Notes: generated from the sequence alone by a model not told the origin. A stretch of 64,000 nucleotides of DNA from Ignavibacteriales bacterium (GCA_016214905.1 JACRMQ010000007.1:522408-586407); one strand, 5' to 3'; positions 19,161 through 28,978 are shown, counted from the first letter of the stretch. Translations and numbers: made by a program.

Positions 19161-19215
19161 AAAGGCAAGAGTATTTATTTGCCGAAGGCATCCCTTCGGA
19201 AACTTTTGCCTTTTT
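19161..19215. terminator. Two-tier hairpin terminator between convergent genes
   Basis: The outer arms aaaggcaa (19161-19168) and ttgccttt (19206-19213) enclose an inner perfect 7-base hairpin ccgaagg/ccttcgg (19182-19188 and 19193-19199, loop catc). A T run at 19211-19215 follows on the plus strand. It sits between the giant gene and the convergent gltS gene. Confidence 0.65.
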
Positions 19216-19237
19216 AATTTATGAATTGTTTAAAAGC

Positions 19238-20476
19238 TCAACTCAACCAATTAAGAAACAAAGTAATTATTATTGCATTTGTAAAGTCAATAAAAAATGC
19301 ACCAACTATTGGCACGACAAGAAACGCGCGCGGTGCCGGTCCGAATTTGCTGACGAGTGTTTTCATGTTTGCCATAGCGTTTGCAGTTGTTCCTAAAACA
19401 AATCCGATGAAACCGCTCACTGTCACAGCGGATTCATAATCCTTTCCCATGGTTCGAAAAGAAATTGTAAGTGAGAATAGTGCAACTACTAAAACCTGTC
19501 CAATTAAAATAGCCGCCAGAGGAACTGCCAAATAGACAAGCTCCCAGAGTTTTAAATCCATTAAAGCGACCACAAGAAAAATATTCAGCGAAATCGATCC
19601 GATCAGCTCCATTGTATTTTGATCTATGTTAAACCATGAAGTTTTATCGTCAATGTTCCGGAATATTGATGCTATTATCATTGCACCTATGTATGCGGGT
19701 AGAGTCCACCCAAACGATTTAAAATAAAAACTAACTACACTTCCAATTCCCATAGCAATAGCCGCTACAATAATATTCATCATCAAACCGGAATCTTCGC
19801 GGTCTATTTCAATCTTTACGATTTGCGAATCGGTATTTAATTCGTGTTGTAATTCTCTTGTAGAGTTTAGTTTATTGGAAGTTAACTTGTGTTTTCTAAT
19901 TAGATATGTTCCAACAGGTCCGCCAAGAATTCCACCGCAAACAATTCCGAATGTTGCCGCAGTGATAGCAATCGTGTGCGCGCCTGTAACTCCGGCGTTT
20001 TCAAACAACTGGGCAAAAGCCATTCCGGTCGCAGGACCTCCGACTAATGTTACGGAACCGGCAATAACACCGAGAAGGGGATTAACGCTGAAGGCGGAAG
20101 CGATTCCCATTCCAATGAAATTTTGAACAAAACAAAACAAGGTCGACATCAAGAAGAAGATTACAACATACTTTCCACCTTTTTTTAATAATGGTAAACT
20201 AGCTCCTGCACCGATGGTTGTGAAGAAAAGTACCATAAACAGCGGTTGGGCAGTCGTGCTAAATTTGATATTAACAAATCGATCGTGAAAAAATAAATTC
20301 AATCCCGCGAAAAGCAGACCACCTACAACAGCAGATGGTATGTTTAATTTATCAAGGAATTTTATCCGCTTTCTGATTACCATGCCGATGTAAAGTATGA
20401 TCGCTGCGATAGCCAATGTTTGGATGAGATCAAGATCCAAAACTGTCGTAATATTTTCTGTGGTGATATTATTCAA
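19238..20476 (-). CDS. gltS: Sodium/glutamate symporter, GltS family
   Basis: This 412-residue inner-membrane carrier is predicted to import glutamate with Na+. It has about eleven hydrophobic helices. GltS family features include the mirrored motifs VGGLLFAGLNLFFHDR, GGPATGMAFAQLFENAG and, in the second half, GFIGFVLGTTANAMANMKTL with AFLVVPIVGAFFIDF. The start codon is TTG overlapping the upstream stop (TTGA at 20473-20476). A strong AAGGAGG lies ten bases before it on the minus strand, inside the upstream gene, which supports this start. It is the last gene of a three-gene operon with the iron-sulfur membrane protein and DUF362 gene, an unusual partnership for a glutamate carrier. Confidence 0.88.
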   Translation of the reverse strand: MNNITTENITTVLDLDLIQTLAIAAIILYIGMVIRKRIKFLDKLNIPSAVVGGLLFAGLNLFFHDRFVNIKFSTTAQPLFMVLFFTTIGAGASLPLLKKGGKYVVIFFLMSTLFCFVQNFIGMGIASAFSVNPLLGVIAGSVTLVGGPATGMAFAQLFENAGVTGAHTIAITAATFGIVCGGILGGPVGTYLIRKHKLTSNKLNSTRELQHELNTDSQIVKIEIDREDSGLMMNIIVAAIAMGIGSVVSFYFKSFGWTLPAYIGAMIIASIFRNIDDKTSWFNIDQNTMELIGSISLNIFLVVALMDLKLWELVYLAVPLAAILIGQVLVVALFSLTISFRTMGKDYESAVTVSGFIGFVLGTTANAMANMKTLVSKFGPAPRAFLVVPIVGAFFIDFTNAIIITLFLNWLS

Positions 20477-22026
20477 AAGGGGAAATCCTCCTTAACGTCG
20501 AATACTTTTTCTTGTTTTTGCACTTTTGGCTTTTGTGCTTGAAGGTGTACAGAATTTGAGGTGACATAAATTGCTTTTCTCGGTGTTGTCGGGCAAGCAT
20601 GTTCGCACGCACCGCATCCGATACAGATATCATTATTTAATTCGGGCAATTTGAGTTTTCCCTCGTACGGGACAGTATACACAGCTTTTGTGGGACAATG
20701 TTCCGAACAAGCTGCACAATCTTTCTTCTTAGCAACAACAACGCAATCTTCTTTTATAAATACTGTTTTACCGATTTGAACCAATTTTTTCTTATCAATG
20801 GATAATGGAAGAATTGCGCCGGTCGGACAAACATCGCCGCAGATGGTACATTCATAGTTGCAGTAGCTTGCATCGTAATTCATCTTAGGCTGAAATAATC
20901 CGGCAACTCCATATTCGACAAAAGATGGGTATAAAACTTGTGTTGGGCATTCAGTTACACAAAGTGAGCAAGCAGTGCAGTAAGTTGAAAAATGTTGAAT
21001 ACTCATAGATCCGGGCGGGGAAATAGGATTGCGTTTAGTTTGCCAATAACCACTCTTCACCGTATCTGATTGAGTTGTATTTTGAACTATCGATCCGATC
21101 AAAGGAACCGACATTGATCCTAAAAATAACCGCCTCGATTCTATAAAAGATGTTTGATGTTTTGAGAATTTCAATTGAGGGGGTGTGTAGATGATTCCGT
21201 CGGTCGGGCACGATTTGATACAATTGAAACATCCTATACAAGCACTGAAATCTATTTTTTTAGTTTTACTCTCGATGCAGTTTGCTTTACAAACTTTTTC
21301 GCATGCGCCGCATTCGGTGCACGATTTCTCATTAACTACAATCTTATAAATGGTAAATCGCGACAATAATCCAAGAATCGCTCCTGCCGGGCAGAATGAA
21401 TTGCAGAAAAGGCGACCGTGAAAATATGAGAGATAAAATATCAAGATCAGAAAGAATATTGAACCGACCATTAAAGATAGTTCAATTGACCGTAGAGGAA
21501 TATCATAAAAAAAATAAATTTGAAAACGGGAAAGGATAGCTGCTAAACCATTATTCAATAAGGTGGTCAGAGGTTCAATGAGCGTCGTTAGTATCCTGCC
21601 GTAATTTGAATACGGTTCAAGAAGATTTAGAAATATGGAACTGCCGATTAAGACGGTTATAAAAGTGAGCCCTAAAAAGAAATAATGAAAAGCATAAGAT
21701 GGTTTTAGATAAGAAAACCGAAACCGTTTATTTATTTTCTTTCTGATGTAGATGACTATATCTTGAAAAGTACCAAGCGGACAAATTGTTGAGCAATAAA
21801 CCCGTCCGAATAGCAATGTAAGAATGATGATGAAAAATAAACCTGCCGCTGCCCAACCAAAAGATACTGAAATCATCAACAAAGCCGGAACCAACTGAAT
21901 AGAAGAGATAATTTCTATTGCAGGTATCGGAATGCTGTTTCTAGGATCTATAAATAGTAAGCTTAACAGTAAAAAGAAAAATAACGAAACACCGATACGA
22001 ATTTTTTTTAATTTGGTGAGGTTCAA
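20473..22026 (-). CDS. NapH/NapG-like polyferredoxin membrane protein
   Basis: The 517-residue protein fuses a NapH/MauN-like membrane part to a periplasm-type ferredoxin part. About four helices lie before residue 205. They carry two Cys pairs typical of the family (VYCSTICPLG at 77-85 and LFCNSFCPAG at 207-215). Two 4Fe-4S motifs follow (C236-C246 and C263-C273), then SRRLFLGS with a hydrophobic stretch at 298-312 resembling a twin-arginine or anchor segment. Four further clusters follow (around 350, 389, 437 and 468), giving about six. Inference: it moves electrons between the membrane quinone pool and a soluble partner, perhaps the DUF362 protein encoded just upstream. The start is TTG, 5 bases after that gene, without a strong ribosome-binding site. 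Confidence 0.8.
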   Translation of the reverse strand: MNLTKLKKIRIGVSLFFFLLLSLLFIDPRNSIPIPAIEIISSIQLVPALLMISVSFGWAAAGLFFIIILTLLFGRVYCSTICPLGTFQDIVIYIRKKINKRFRFSYLKPSYAFHYFFLGLTFITVLIGSSIFLNLLEPYSNYGRILTTLIEPLTTLLNNGLAAILSRFQIYFFYDIPLRSIELSLMVGSIFFLILIFYLSYFHGRLFCNSFCPAGAILGLLSRFTIYKIVVNEKSCTECGACEKVCKANCIESKTKKIDFSACIGCFNCIKSCPTDGIIYTPPQLKFSKHQTSFIESRRLFLGSMSVPLIGSIVQNTTQSDTVKSGYWQTKRNPISPPGSMSIQHFSTYCTACSLCVTECPTQVLYPSFVEYGVAGLFQPKMNYDASYCNYECTICGDVCPTGAILPLSIDKKKLVQIGKTVFIKEDCVVVAKKKDCAACSEHCPTKAVYTVPYEGKLKLPELNNDICIGCGACEHACPTTPRKAIYVTSNSVHLQAQKPKVQKQEKVFDVKEDFPF

Positions 22027-22031
22027 TCGGA

Positions 22032-22946
22032 TTACACATTTATTCGCTTTATATTCATCTTATCAAGATCTTTTCTTCCTATTTTCATGTCCGATGCGAT
22101 TCGAATATACTCAACATCGTCGGGTTTCAATCCGAATAGTTTCGCAGCTGCTGCATCGATAGCGACAATATCTGTCGAAATTAACTGAGCTTTCATTGTT
22201 ACAACATCTTCAACCGAGACACCTTTTGGTCCGTTAGCCTTCATAACATTAAATGCGTCAACAATATTGAGTGTTGGTTTACGGTAAGATGCAAAATCGG
22301 CTATGCATTGATGTAAATCGTTCCTATGCCAATATCTTCTGTCCCACACATTACCCATAAGATTTTTCATGGCAATCGTAAGCGAAGTCCCGCTATGACT
22401 TTTCAGGATGGGAACATTGATGAATACGTCTGCCCCAAGAATCAATTCATGTTCTTTAGAGGATGTCAATGATTTACCTTTAGGAATTTTTATTTCGTGA
22501 TAGTAACTTTCACTATTGCCCGGCGCAATTTTACCCCCTGCATCTTTCACTGCTCTTTCGATACCGCTATTGCTGTAGCATCTCTGCCATTCGTCGCAAG
22601 TATGATCAACAACGTAAACCTCTTTGGCACCAACTCTGGTGCAATGTTCGATTATTCTTTTGATCAACTTTGGATGAGTATTGCCTGCTCTATCGGGTGA
22701 TACATCCCACCCGATGTTCGGTTTGATTACTACTTTTTGTCCTTTATTGATAAACATTTGCATTCCTCCGAGAGCTTCAATTCCTTTATCAAATAAAAGA
22801 TCGGGTTCTCCACCTTTGATTGCAACTAAATCGAAAGGAAGCAGGGAAGGGGAAGATAAGAAATTATTAGGATATCCGGTAGCAGCATATGTACCGAATA
22901 CTAATGAAGCGCCAATGGTTTTCTCTAAGAAAGCTCTTCGATCCAT
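22032..22946 (-). CDS. DUF362 protein with twin-arginine-like signal (copy 1)
   Basis: The 304-residue protein starts DRRAFLEKTIGAS, a twin-arginine-like signal, indicating export of a folded, probably cofactor-bearing protein. The DUF362 core shows KVVIKPNIGWD, THPKLIKRIIEH, AKEVYVVDHTCDEW, the central FINVPILKSHSGTSLTIAMKNLMG and an NIVDAFNVM strand. DUF362 proteins often occur with iron-sulfur proteins, but their chemistry is unknown. A good AAAAGGAA precedes the ATG. It is first in the operon, 5 bases upstream of the polyferredoxin gene. A second DUF362 gene lies at 34251. Confidence 0.82.
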   Translation of the reverse strand: MDRRAFLEKTIGASLVFGTYAATGYPNNFLSSPSLLPFDLVAIKGGEPDLLFDKGIEALGGMQMFINKGQKVVIKPNIGWDVSPDRAGNTHPKLIKRIIEHCTRVGAKEVYVVDHTCDEWQRCYSNSGIERAVKDAGGKIAPGNSESYYHEIKIPKGKSLTSSKEHELILGADVFINVPILKSHSGTSLTIAMKNLMGNVWDRRYWHRNDLHQCIADFASYRKPTLNIVDAFNVMKANGPKGVSVEDVVTMKAQLISTDIVAIDAAAAKLFGLKPDDVEYIRIASDMKIGRKDLDKMNIKRINV

Positions 22947-23068
22947 AAAATTCCTTTTAAATAATACTGTTAAGAAACAAATTCAGTTATAATCTAACGT
23001 TCGTGGTCGAGATTGTCAAGTAGACCAGTAATATAGAGGGGAGAAAGGATTAAATATGCAGACGGAAA

Positions 23069-23632
23069 TTAATCTATGGTACCGATCCAATAACCATATT
23101 CAAAAGCATCGCTCCATTGACCAGCGAAGTTGTTAGCCTCAGCGGTAGATTTAAATCGTCCAATAGAGACGCGAAAATTATTTTTAACGTTTACTACAGC
23201 GGCAACAAAACCGGCTTCATTCCACCTGACAACTTCTTCTGTCGCAGATTTTTCGCTTGAGTATACGGCAATGTAGACCGTGTATCGTGAATCAGCTGCT
23301 ATGCTGGGTTGAGGTACCGTTTTGGATAGATCAACTGAAAGAGGTTCTTTTGTGACCGCAGATTCGTCTGAAGGTTTTTGCCGAACAGTAGTTTCTCCTT
23401 GCTCGTTATCAGGAGTAAGAACAACAGTTTCAACGGTTGCTGATGGTTGGTATAAGTTCAAATAAAAGAGATATAACAAAAATACCGCAGAAGAAGTAAC
23501 CGCGATGATAAATCCTCCAAGCAATATATATTTAATCGGATGATATTGTTTTTTTGGTTGATGGAGGAATGGCTGCGGTGCTGATTCTTCATCTGCAGAT
23601 ACATATTGCTTATTTTCAATATTTAGTGGCAT
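23069..23632 (-). CDS. SPOR-domain membrane protein
   Basis: The 187-residue protein has a cytoplasmic N-terminal tail of about 33 residues, one transmembrane helix (YILLGGFIIAVTSSAVFLLY), a low-complexity linker rich in Thr, Ser and Pro, and a C-terminal SPOR domain (RYTVYIAVYSSEKSATEEV to FEYGYWIG). SPOR domains bind denuded peptidoglycan strands at division sites or remodelled wall. The gene is alone, with AT-rich spacers on both sides. A role in division or wall maintenance is likely by family. Confidence 0.75.
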   Translation of the reverse strand: MPLNIENKQYVSADEESAPQPFLHQPKKQYHPIKYILLGGFIIAVTSSAVFLLYLFYLNLYQPSATVETVVLTPDNEQGETTVRQKPSDESAVTKEPLSVDLSKTVPQPSIAADSRYTVYIAVYSSEKSATEEVVRWNEAGFVAAVVNVKNNFRVSIGRFKSTAEANNFAGQWSDAFEYGYWIGTID

Positions 23633-23768
23633 ATCAATATTGGTGTAATCATATAATTGTTACCAATTTACAATATCGTTATGATTATGTCAAATTATAA
23701 TAATAGTAAGCAGATCGACCGCTTGAAGGCAGGAATAATGCTAAAAGTAAATAAGAACCGTTTAACGA

Positions 23769-24491
23769 TTATTTCATTTGAGATCTTAAAAGTGTGATAA
23801 TTTCAATTCCATGGAGATCAGTTATTTCACGAATTATTTTCTTGGTAACCCTAATAAGATTATATCCAAGAATTAGACCGAGAACAATTTGTAATCCGGC
23901 GAACGAACCGATCGAAATAAATAATACCTTCGAATAGATGGTTGGTAAAAAAATAATTTTAATCGCCGAAACAACTGTTAAAAGAAGAAATATTGAAATT
24001 CCATACATTGTAATCCAATACCAAATCCATGAGCGGAATATACCCCTTCTTAAGAGGTCAGCAAAAATCGATTGATCTTCCGATAATTTAGCAAAAACAG
24101 ATTGTGCAATTAAAGTTCGTTTATCTGATGTCAATTGATCTAAAACTGATCGCTCTTTTGGTTCTAGAAGTATCAATAATTCTCTCAGAATGATTTCATT
24201 TGATTTATATAGAAAACGAAAAAGTTTATTATCCAGCCATATGTGGAATTCCCCCAACCATTGAATTTTATCAGAAATTAGTTTGATAATTTGAAAAAGA
24301 TTAATGCTACCTAAGAGAATCAAAAAAACTTCACACAACTCCGGGTACAGCATTAGAGTGAAGATGTTTTTTGTACCAACGGTTGCAATTATCCCGAACC
24401 AGACGAAAATAAAGAGATAACTGTAAAGCCCGGTTTTTGTCAAGCGCTCTAGGTCTTTAAAATAATTGTATTGAATTTCTATAGTATTCAC
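23769..24491 (-). CDS. Hypothetical four-helix membrane protein
   Basis: The 240-residue protein has hydrophobic segments at about residues 22-42, 48-68, 155-180 and 188-212. The charged, helical middle contains LRELLILLEPKERSVLDQL and SVFAKLSEDQS. There is no signal peptide or known domain. It is transcribed away from the second giant secreted protein and apparently alone. Function unknown. Confidence 0.55.
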   Translation of the reverse strand: MNTIEIQYNYFKDLERLTKTGLYSYLFIFVWFGIIATVGTKNIFTLMLYPELCEVFLILLGSINLFQIIKLISDKIQWLGEFHIWLDNKLFRFLYKSNEIILRELLILLEPKERSVLDQLTSDKRTLIAQSVFAKLSEDQSIFADLLRRGIFRSWIWYWITMYGISIFLLLTVVSAIKIIFLPTIYSKVLFISIGSFAGLQIVLGLILGYNLIRVTKKIIREITDLHGIEIITLLRSQMK

Positions 24492-24846
24492 TTGACTTTT
24501 CCTTTTTTATTTTGTATAATATTCGCCAATAAGATACATATTCGAGAAAAATTACGATATGATGGTTGTCATGTGTTGTGTTAGGTGTCAAAATTGGGCG
24601 ATTTTAAGCGAATGTATTAAAAATACAGTATATTCGTCAATTTCGACTTTATTATATCAAAGACTGAAAAGAATATGTCACTAACGCTTATGTTATTATA
24701 AAACAATGGATTACGGAAAAAACAGGTTTTATTAAAAAAATGAGCTTTTTTTTGAAATGAATTTCAACCACAACAATAAATTACAATAAATAGAAGATAG
24801 AATGCTGAAAAGACATCAAAAATCTGGAATTATCTATAGGAGTTTT
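24492..24846. other. Divergent AT-rich intergenic region
   Basis: These 355 bases carry the promoters of the membrane protein (minus) and giant repeat protein (plus). An imperfect inverted repeat around 24609-24636 (gaatgta against tatattc) is visible. No gene or clear promoter consensus can be named. Confidence 0.4.
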
Positions 24847-27800
24847 ATGAAAAATTTGTACAGGATTTTATTTTTCTTTGCATTTATAACTACGACAGTT
24901 ATTTCTCAAACTTCGTGGACTGGAATTTCAAATACAAGCTGGACAAATTCTGCAAACTGGACGGCAGGAATACCAACTGCTACTACAAACGCCATAATCG
25001 GTGATGCAAACTTCACCGGGCCAAACCAACCATCTATTTCAACCTCAGGAGCTATTTGTAATTCGTTAACAATCGGTACCGGAACAAAAACCTCCTCACT
25101 CACCATGGGCACAAATAATCGGAACCTGACAATCAATGGTAATCTCATAATCGGTGCAAGAGGTACTCTCCAACAAACTAAAGGAAACTCTGTAAATATT
25201 TCTGGGGACTGGAGTAATTCAGGAACATATCTGGCGACTAACAATAATTCGACTGTTGTATTTGCAGGAACATCTCAGTTGCTTTCCGGTGCAACAACAT
25301 TTCGAAGTATGACTGTTAATGCGAGCAGCACACTTACGCTAAATTCGAATATTATAGTGACAACTCTTGTAATTGATGGTACTCTGGATCCAAATGAACC
25401 TGCATGCACTGTCACAGGTATGAGCAGTTTGACCGTTAATTCTGGTGGAACATTGTTAGTCAAGCGGTCAACGTTTTCCGGAAACTATAGTGCTACAACA
25501 AAGACTCTGGCAGCAGGCAGCATCGTTAGTTATGCTGCTAGCACTATTAACCAAACAGTTGATAACACTCTTAACTATAGTACACTGATTATTGCAGGTT
25601 CAATGACTAAGTCATTGGCGGGTAATTTACCTGCATTGAATTCTACAACGTCAAGTACCGGTAATATCAACGTCAATAGCGGCACCTTCGATCTTCTTTC
25701 ATATACGGCGAACCGCGGCACAACAGTGGCGGGAGGTAGTGTAAGTATAGCAAATGGAGCAACGATAAAAATTGGGGGAATAAATTCTTTCCCGATAAAT
25801 TATGCAAGTGTCAATCTCGGAACAAATTCCACGGTTGAATATGCGGGTACTGCTCAGACAATAACTCCTCTATTATATTACAATCTGACTAACAGTTCAG
25901 CCGGTTCTCGTACATTCCCTTCAACAGGAACGATAGGGATTTCGGGGATATTTACGCCCGGTTCGAGTTCATTCTCCGTTTCTGGTAGTACTGTCAGTTT
26001 CAATGGATCTTCTTCCCAGTTGATTCCCGGGTTCACATTCAATAATCTTACAATAGACAACACAAGCGGGATTAATTTATCTGGTGATGTTACAGTGAAT
26101 GGTGTACTGACAATGACCAATGGTATCATAAGTACCGGAATGAATAATATTTTCCTGACATCATCCGGTTCTATAAGTGGGGCAGGTGCGGGGAAATATA
26201 TTTATGGTAATTTAAGAAAAGGATTCTCAACGGGCGCACAGACGTTCAAATTCGAGATCGGTGATGCTATAAATTACACACCGGTTGATCTTTCATTTGA
26301 AAACATTACAACCCCGGGTGATATTTCCGCTTCAACTATTGCCTCTGAACATTCAAATATTTCAGCATCACCTCTTTCAAACGTACAAAGTGTAAATCGA
26401 TATTGGACGCTAGCAAATAGTGGAACTGTTTTTTCAAATTATGATGCAACGTTTACATTTGTTCCCGGTGATGTGGATGCGGGCGCGAACACAAGTAATT
26501 TCTATGGAGCACAATATTTATCCTCAAGTTGGTCTTTGCCGGATGTTGGCACAAGAACTTCAACAACTACCAAAATAACCGGTTTAACTGGTTTCGGAGA
26601 TTTTGCCATAGGTGAGAAGAAAACATTTGTCATTGCGGCAGCAAGTGATGCCAGTGGTACGATTTCACCCTCAGGAAGTGTAATAGTACCTTACGGCAAT
26701 GAGCAATCATTTTCAATTACCGCTAATACCGGTTATCATATTACCAACGTAATTGTTGACGGAAATTCACAGGGTGCAATCTCTGAGTTCACATTTACGA
26801 ATGTCACAACCGCACATACGATTACTGCCAACTTCGCGATCAACACATACACATTAACAGTCAATGCGACAAACGGTACAGTTACAAAGAACCCTAATCA
26901 GTTGACATACGATCATGGAACAAGTGTCGAGTTAACAGCAACACCTTCAACCGGATATCACTTTGTCGATTGGACAGGAGATATTACAGGATCAGTGAAT
27001 CCATCAAGTTTCGCGATCAACACATACACATTAACCTATACAGCGGGATCGAATGGAACAATCACCGGAACAATTTCGCAAACAGTTAATCATAGTGGAA
27101 ACGGAACACAGGTAACGGCGGTTCCGAATACGAGATATCATTTTGTCAACTGGAGTGATGGAGTAACAATACCATCACGTACGGAAACAAATGTAACCGC
27201 CAATGTAAGCGTAACAGCTAACTTTGCGATCAACACATACACATTAACCTATACAGCAGGATCGAACGGAACAATAACCGGAACACTGTCACAGACAGTC
27301 AGTTATGGTGGAAATGGTACACAGGTAACGGCAGTTCCGAATACCGGATATCATTTTATCAACTGGAGTGATGGAATGCTGACAGCGGCAAGAACGGAGA
27401 ATAACGTAATTGCCAATGTAAGTGTAACAGCCAACTTCGCTATCAACACATATACATTGACATACACTGTCGGATCGAACGGAACAATCACCGGAACACT
27501 ATCTCAAACAGTTAATTATGGTGGAAACGGTGCTCAGGTAACAGCAGTTCCTAATACAGGATATCATTTTGTCAATTGGAGTGATGGAGTGCTGACTGCT
27601 GCAAGAACAGAGACAAATGTTCGAGCAAACGTTTCTGTCACAGCAAACTTTGCTATCAACACTTACACATTAACCTATACAGCAGGTTCGAACGGAACAA
27701 TAACCGGAACAATATCGCAGACAGTCAATTATGGTGGAAATGGTACACAGGTAACGGCAGTTCCGAATACCGGATATCATTTTGTTAACTGGAGTGATGG

Positions 27801-28920
27801 AGTGTTGACAGCAGCAAGAACGGAGACGAATGTTCAGGCAAACGTTTCTGTCACAGCCAACTTCGCGATCAATACTTATACATTGACCGTCAACGTAACA
27901 CACGGATCTGTTATAAAGAATCCTGATCAACTTTCATATGATCATGGATCTGTAGTTCAGCTCGAAGCTCAGGCAGATCTTGGTTATCATTTCCGTGATT
28001 GGTCGGGTGACTATGTTGGGACGACAAATCCGGTTAGTGTTACAATGGACGGCAATAAGGTAATCACAGCCAACTTTGATCCATATCAGATAGCTATGCA
28101 ACTTGCGGTTGCCAATGGATGGAACTTAGTATCAGTGCCATTCCAGATGGAAAATTACGAGAAAACAGCCATTTTTCCAGAGGCAATTTCTACTGCATAT
28201 GCATATAATGAAAAGTACATCGAGTCTCCCGTACTTTCTAATGGTATTGGATATTGGGTTAAATTTTCAGGCGTTCAGACACTAGATCTTGGCGGTGTAT
28301 TGCAACCTCTTCAAATTATTTCTGTAACTCAAGGATGGAATTTGATAGGATCGATATCTCAGGCATTAGCGGTTTCAAGTATTACCTCTAATCCGCCCGG
28401 AATAGTTACATCTAATTTTTTTGGATTCAGTAACGGATATTTTATAACTGATAATATTCAACCCGGAAAAGGATATTGGGTAAAGGCAGATCGGAGCGGA
28501 GAATTAATTCTATCAGCGTCAGGAAATAATACTTCTTCGAACAGTATCAGGATTATTCCTACAAGCGAACAACCCCCTTCCGCGCCGGGTGTTAATGATG
28601 TTGTGCCGAAAAATATTCCGTCACAATATGCATTGATGCAAAATTATCCCAATCCGTTCAATCCGACGTCGGTTATAAAATATCAGTTGCCGGTTGATAG
28701 CAGGGTAAATCTGACTATATACAATCTGCTTGGTGAAGAAATTATCACTTTGGTAGATGAAGTTCAGAATGCAGGATATCAATCCGTTCAATGGAATGGA
28801 TTAAACAATTCCAACATCAAATTACCGAGCGGTGTCTATATTTACAACATGACTGCCGTAGATATTCAAAATCAAAAGAATATCTTTTCAGAAGTAAAGA
28901 AGATGATACTGCTGAAGTAA
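24847..28920 (+). CDS. Giant secreted protein with InlB-like tandem repeats and T9SS sorting domain
   Basis: From the ATG at 24847 the product is 1357 residues. This start follows TAGGAG and opens a clean signal peptide (MKNLYRILFFFAFITTTVISQ); an upstream in-frame ATG at 24802 would add 15 polar residues and is less likely. The first 550 residues are a Thr/Asn/Ser-rich beta-helix-like region beginning TSWTGISNTSWTNSANWTAG. InlB B-repeat-like units follow (about 605-1080), four of them exactly 71 residues. A duplicated WNLVS/GYWVK module and a T9SS type A signal (QNYPNPFNPTSVIKYQLP, YNLLGEE, SGVYIYNM) close the protein. It should be exported through T9SS to the surface. An adhesive or stalk-like function is inferred from the repeats. 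Confidence 0.85.
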   Translation: MKNLYRILFFFAFITTTVISQTSWTGISNTSWTNSANWTAGIPTATTNAIIGDANFTGPNQPSISTSGAICNSLTIGTGTKTSSLTMGTNNRNLTINGNLIIGARGTLQQTKGNSVNISGDWSNSGTYLATNNNSTVVFAGTSQLLSGATTFRSMTVNASSTLTLNSNIIVTTLVIDGTLDPNEPACTVTGMSSLTVNSGGTLLVKRSTFSGNYSATTKTLAAGSIVSYAASTINQTVDNTLNYSTLIIAGSMTKSLAGNLPALNSTTSSTGNINVNSGTFDLLSYTANRGTTVAGGSVSIANGATIKIGGINSFPINYASVNLGTNSTVEYAGTAQTITPLLYYNLTNSSAGSRTFPSTGTIGISGIFTPGSSSFSVSGSTVSFNGSSSQLIPGFTFNNLTIDNTSGINLSGDVTVNGVLTMTNGIISTGMNNIFLTSSGSISGAGAGKYIYGNLRKGFSTGAQTFKFEIGDAINYTPVDLSFENITTPGDISASTIASEHSNISASPLSNVQSVNRYWTLANSGTVFSNYDATFTFVPGDVDAGANTSNFYGAQYLSSSWSLPDVGTRTSTTTKITGLTGFGDFAIGEKKTFVIAAASDASGTISPSGSVIVPYGNEQSFSITANTGYHITNVIVDGNSQGAISEFTFTNVTTAHTITANFAINTYTLTVNATNGTVTKNPNQLTYDHGTSVELTATPSTGYHFVDWTGDITGSVNPSSFAINTYTLTYTAGSNGTITGTISQTVNHSGNGTQVTAVPNTRYHFVNWSDGVTIPSRTETNVTANVSVTANFAINTYTLTYTAGSNGTITGTLSQTVSYGGNGTQVTAVPNTGYHFINWSDGMLTAARTENNVIANVSVTANFAINTYTLTYTVGSNGTITGTLSQTVNYGGNGAQVTAVPNTGYHFVNWSDGVLTAARTETNVRANVSVTANFAINTYTLTYTAGSNGTITGTISQTVNYGGNGTQVTAVPNTGYHFVNWSDGVLTAARTETNVQANVSVTANFAINTYTLTVNVTHGSVIKNPDQLSYDHGSVVQLEAQADLGYHFRDWSGDYVGTTNPVSVTMDGNKVITANFDPYQIAMQLAVANGWNLVSVPFQMENYEKTAIFPEAISTAYAYNEKYIESPVLSNGIGYWVKFSGVQTLDLGGVLQPLQIISVTQGWNLIGSISQALAVSSITSNPPGIVTSNFFGFSNGYFITDNIQPGKGYWVKADRSGELILSASGNNTSSNSIRIIPTSEQPPSAPGVNDVVPKNIPSQYALMQNYPNPFNPTSVIKYQLPVDSRVNLTIYNLLGEEIITLVDEVQNAGYQSVQWNGLNNSNIKLPSGVYIYNMTAVDIQNQKNIFSEVKKMILLK
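27010..27861 (+). repeat. Four exact-length 213-bp tandem repeats (InlB B-type units)
   Basis: Units begin at 27010, 27223, 27436 and 27649, each with FAINTYTLTYT and ending in NVSVTAN, all exactly 71 codons. They differ mostly at third positions. Two related units flank them: one at 26833 with only 59 codons and one at 27862 with 71. Confidence 0.9.
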
Positions 28921-28948
28921 GCTTTGAAAATATTCAGATGAATTCAAG

Positions 28949-28978
28949 CCCCAACTGTATCAAGAGTTGGGGTTTTTT
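28949..28978 (+). terminator. Intrinsic terminator of the giant repeat-protein gene
   Basis: A perfect 8-base stem ccccaact/agttgggg (28949-28956 and 28965-28972) with an 8-base loop is followed by six T. It lies 28 bases after the stop codon. Confidence 0.9.

Noticed and set aside
27010-27861. CRISPR-like array
   Set aside because: The repeats are contiguous 213-base coding units without spacers and maintain frame.
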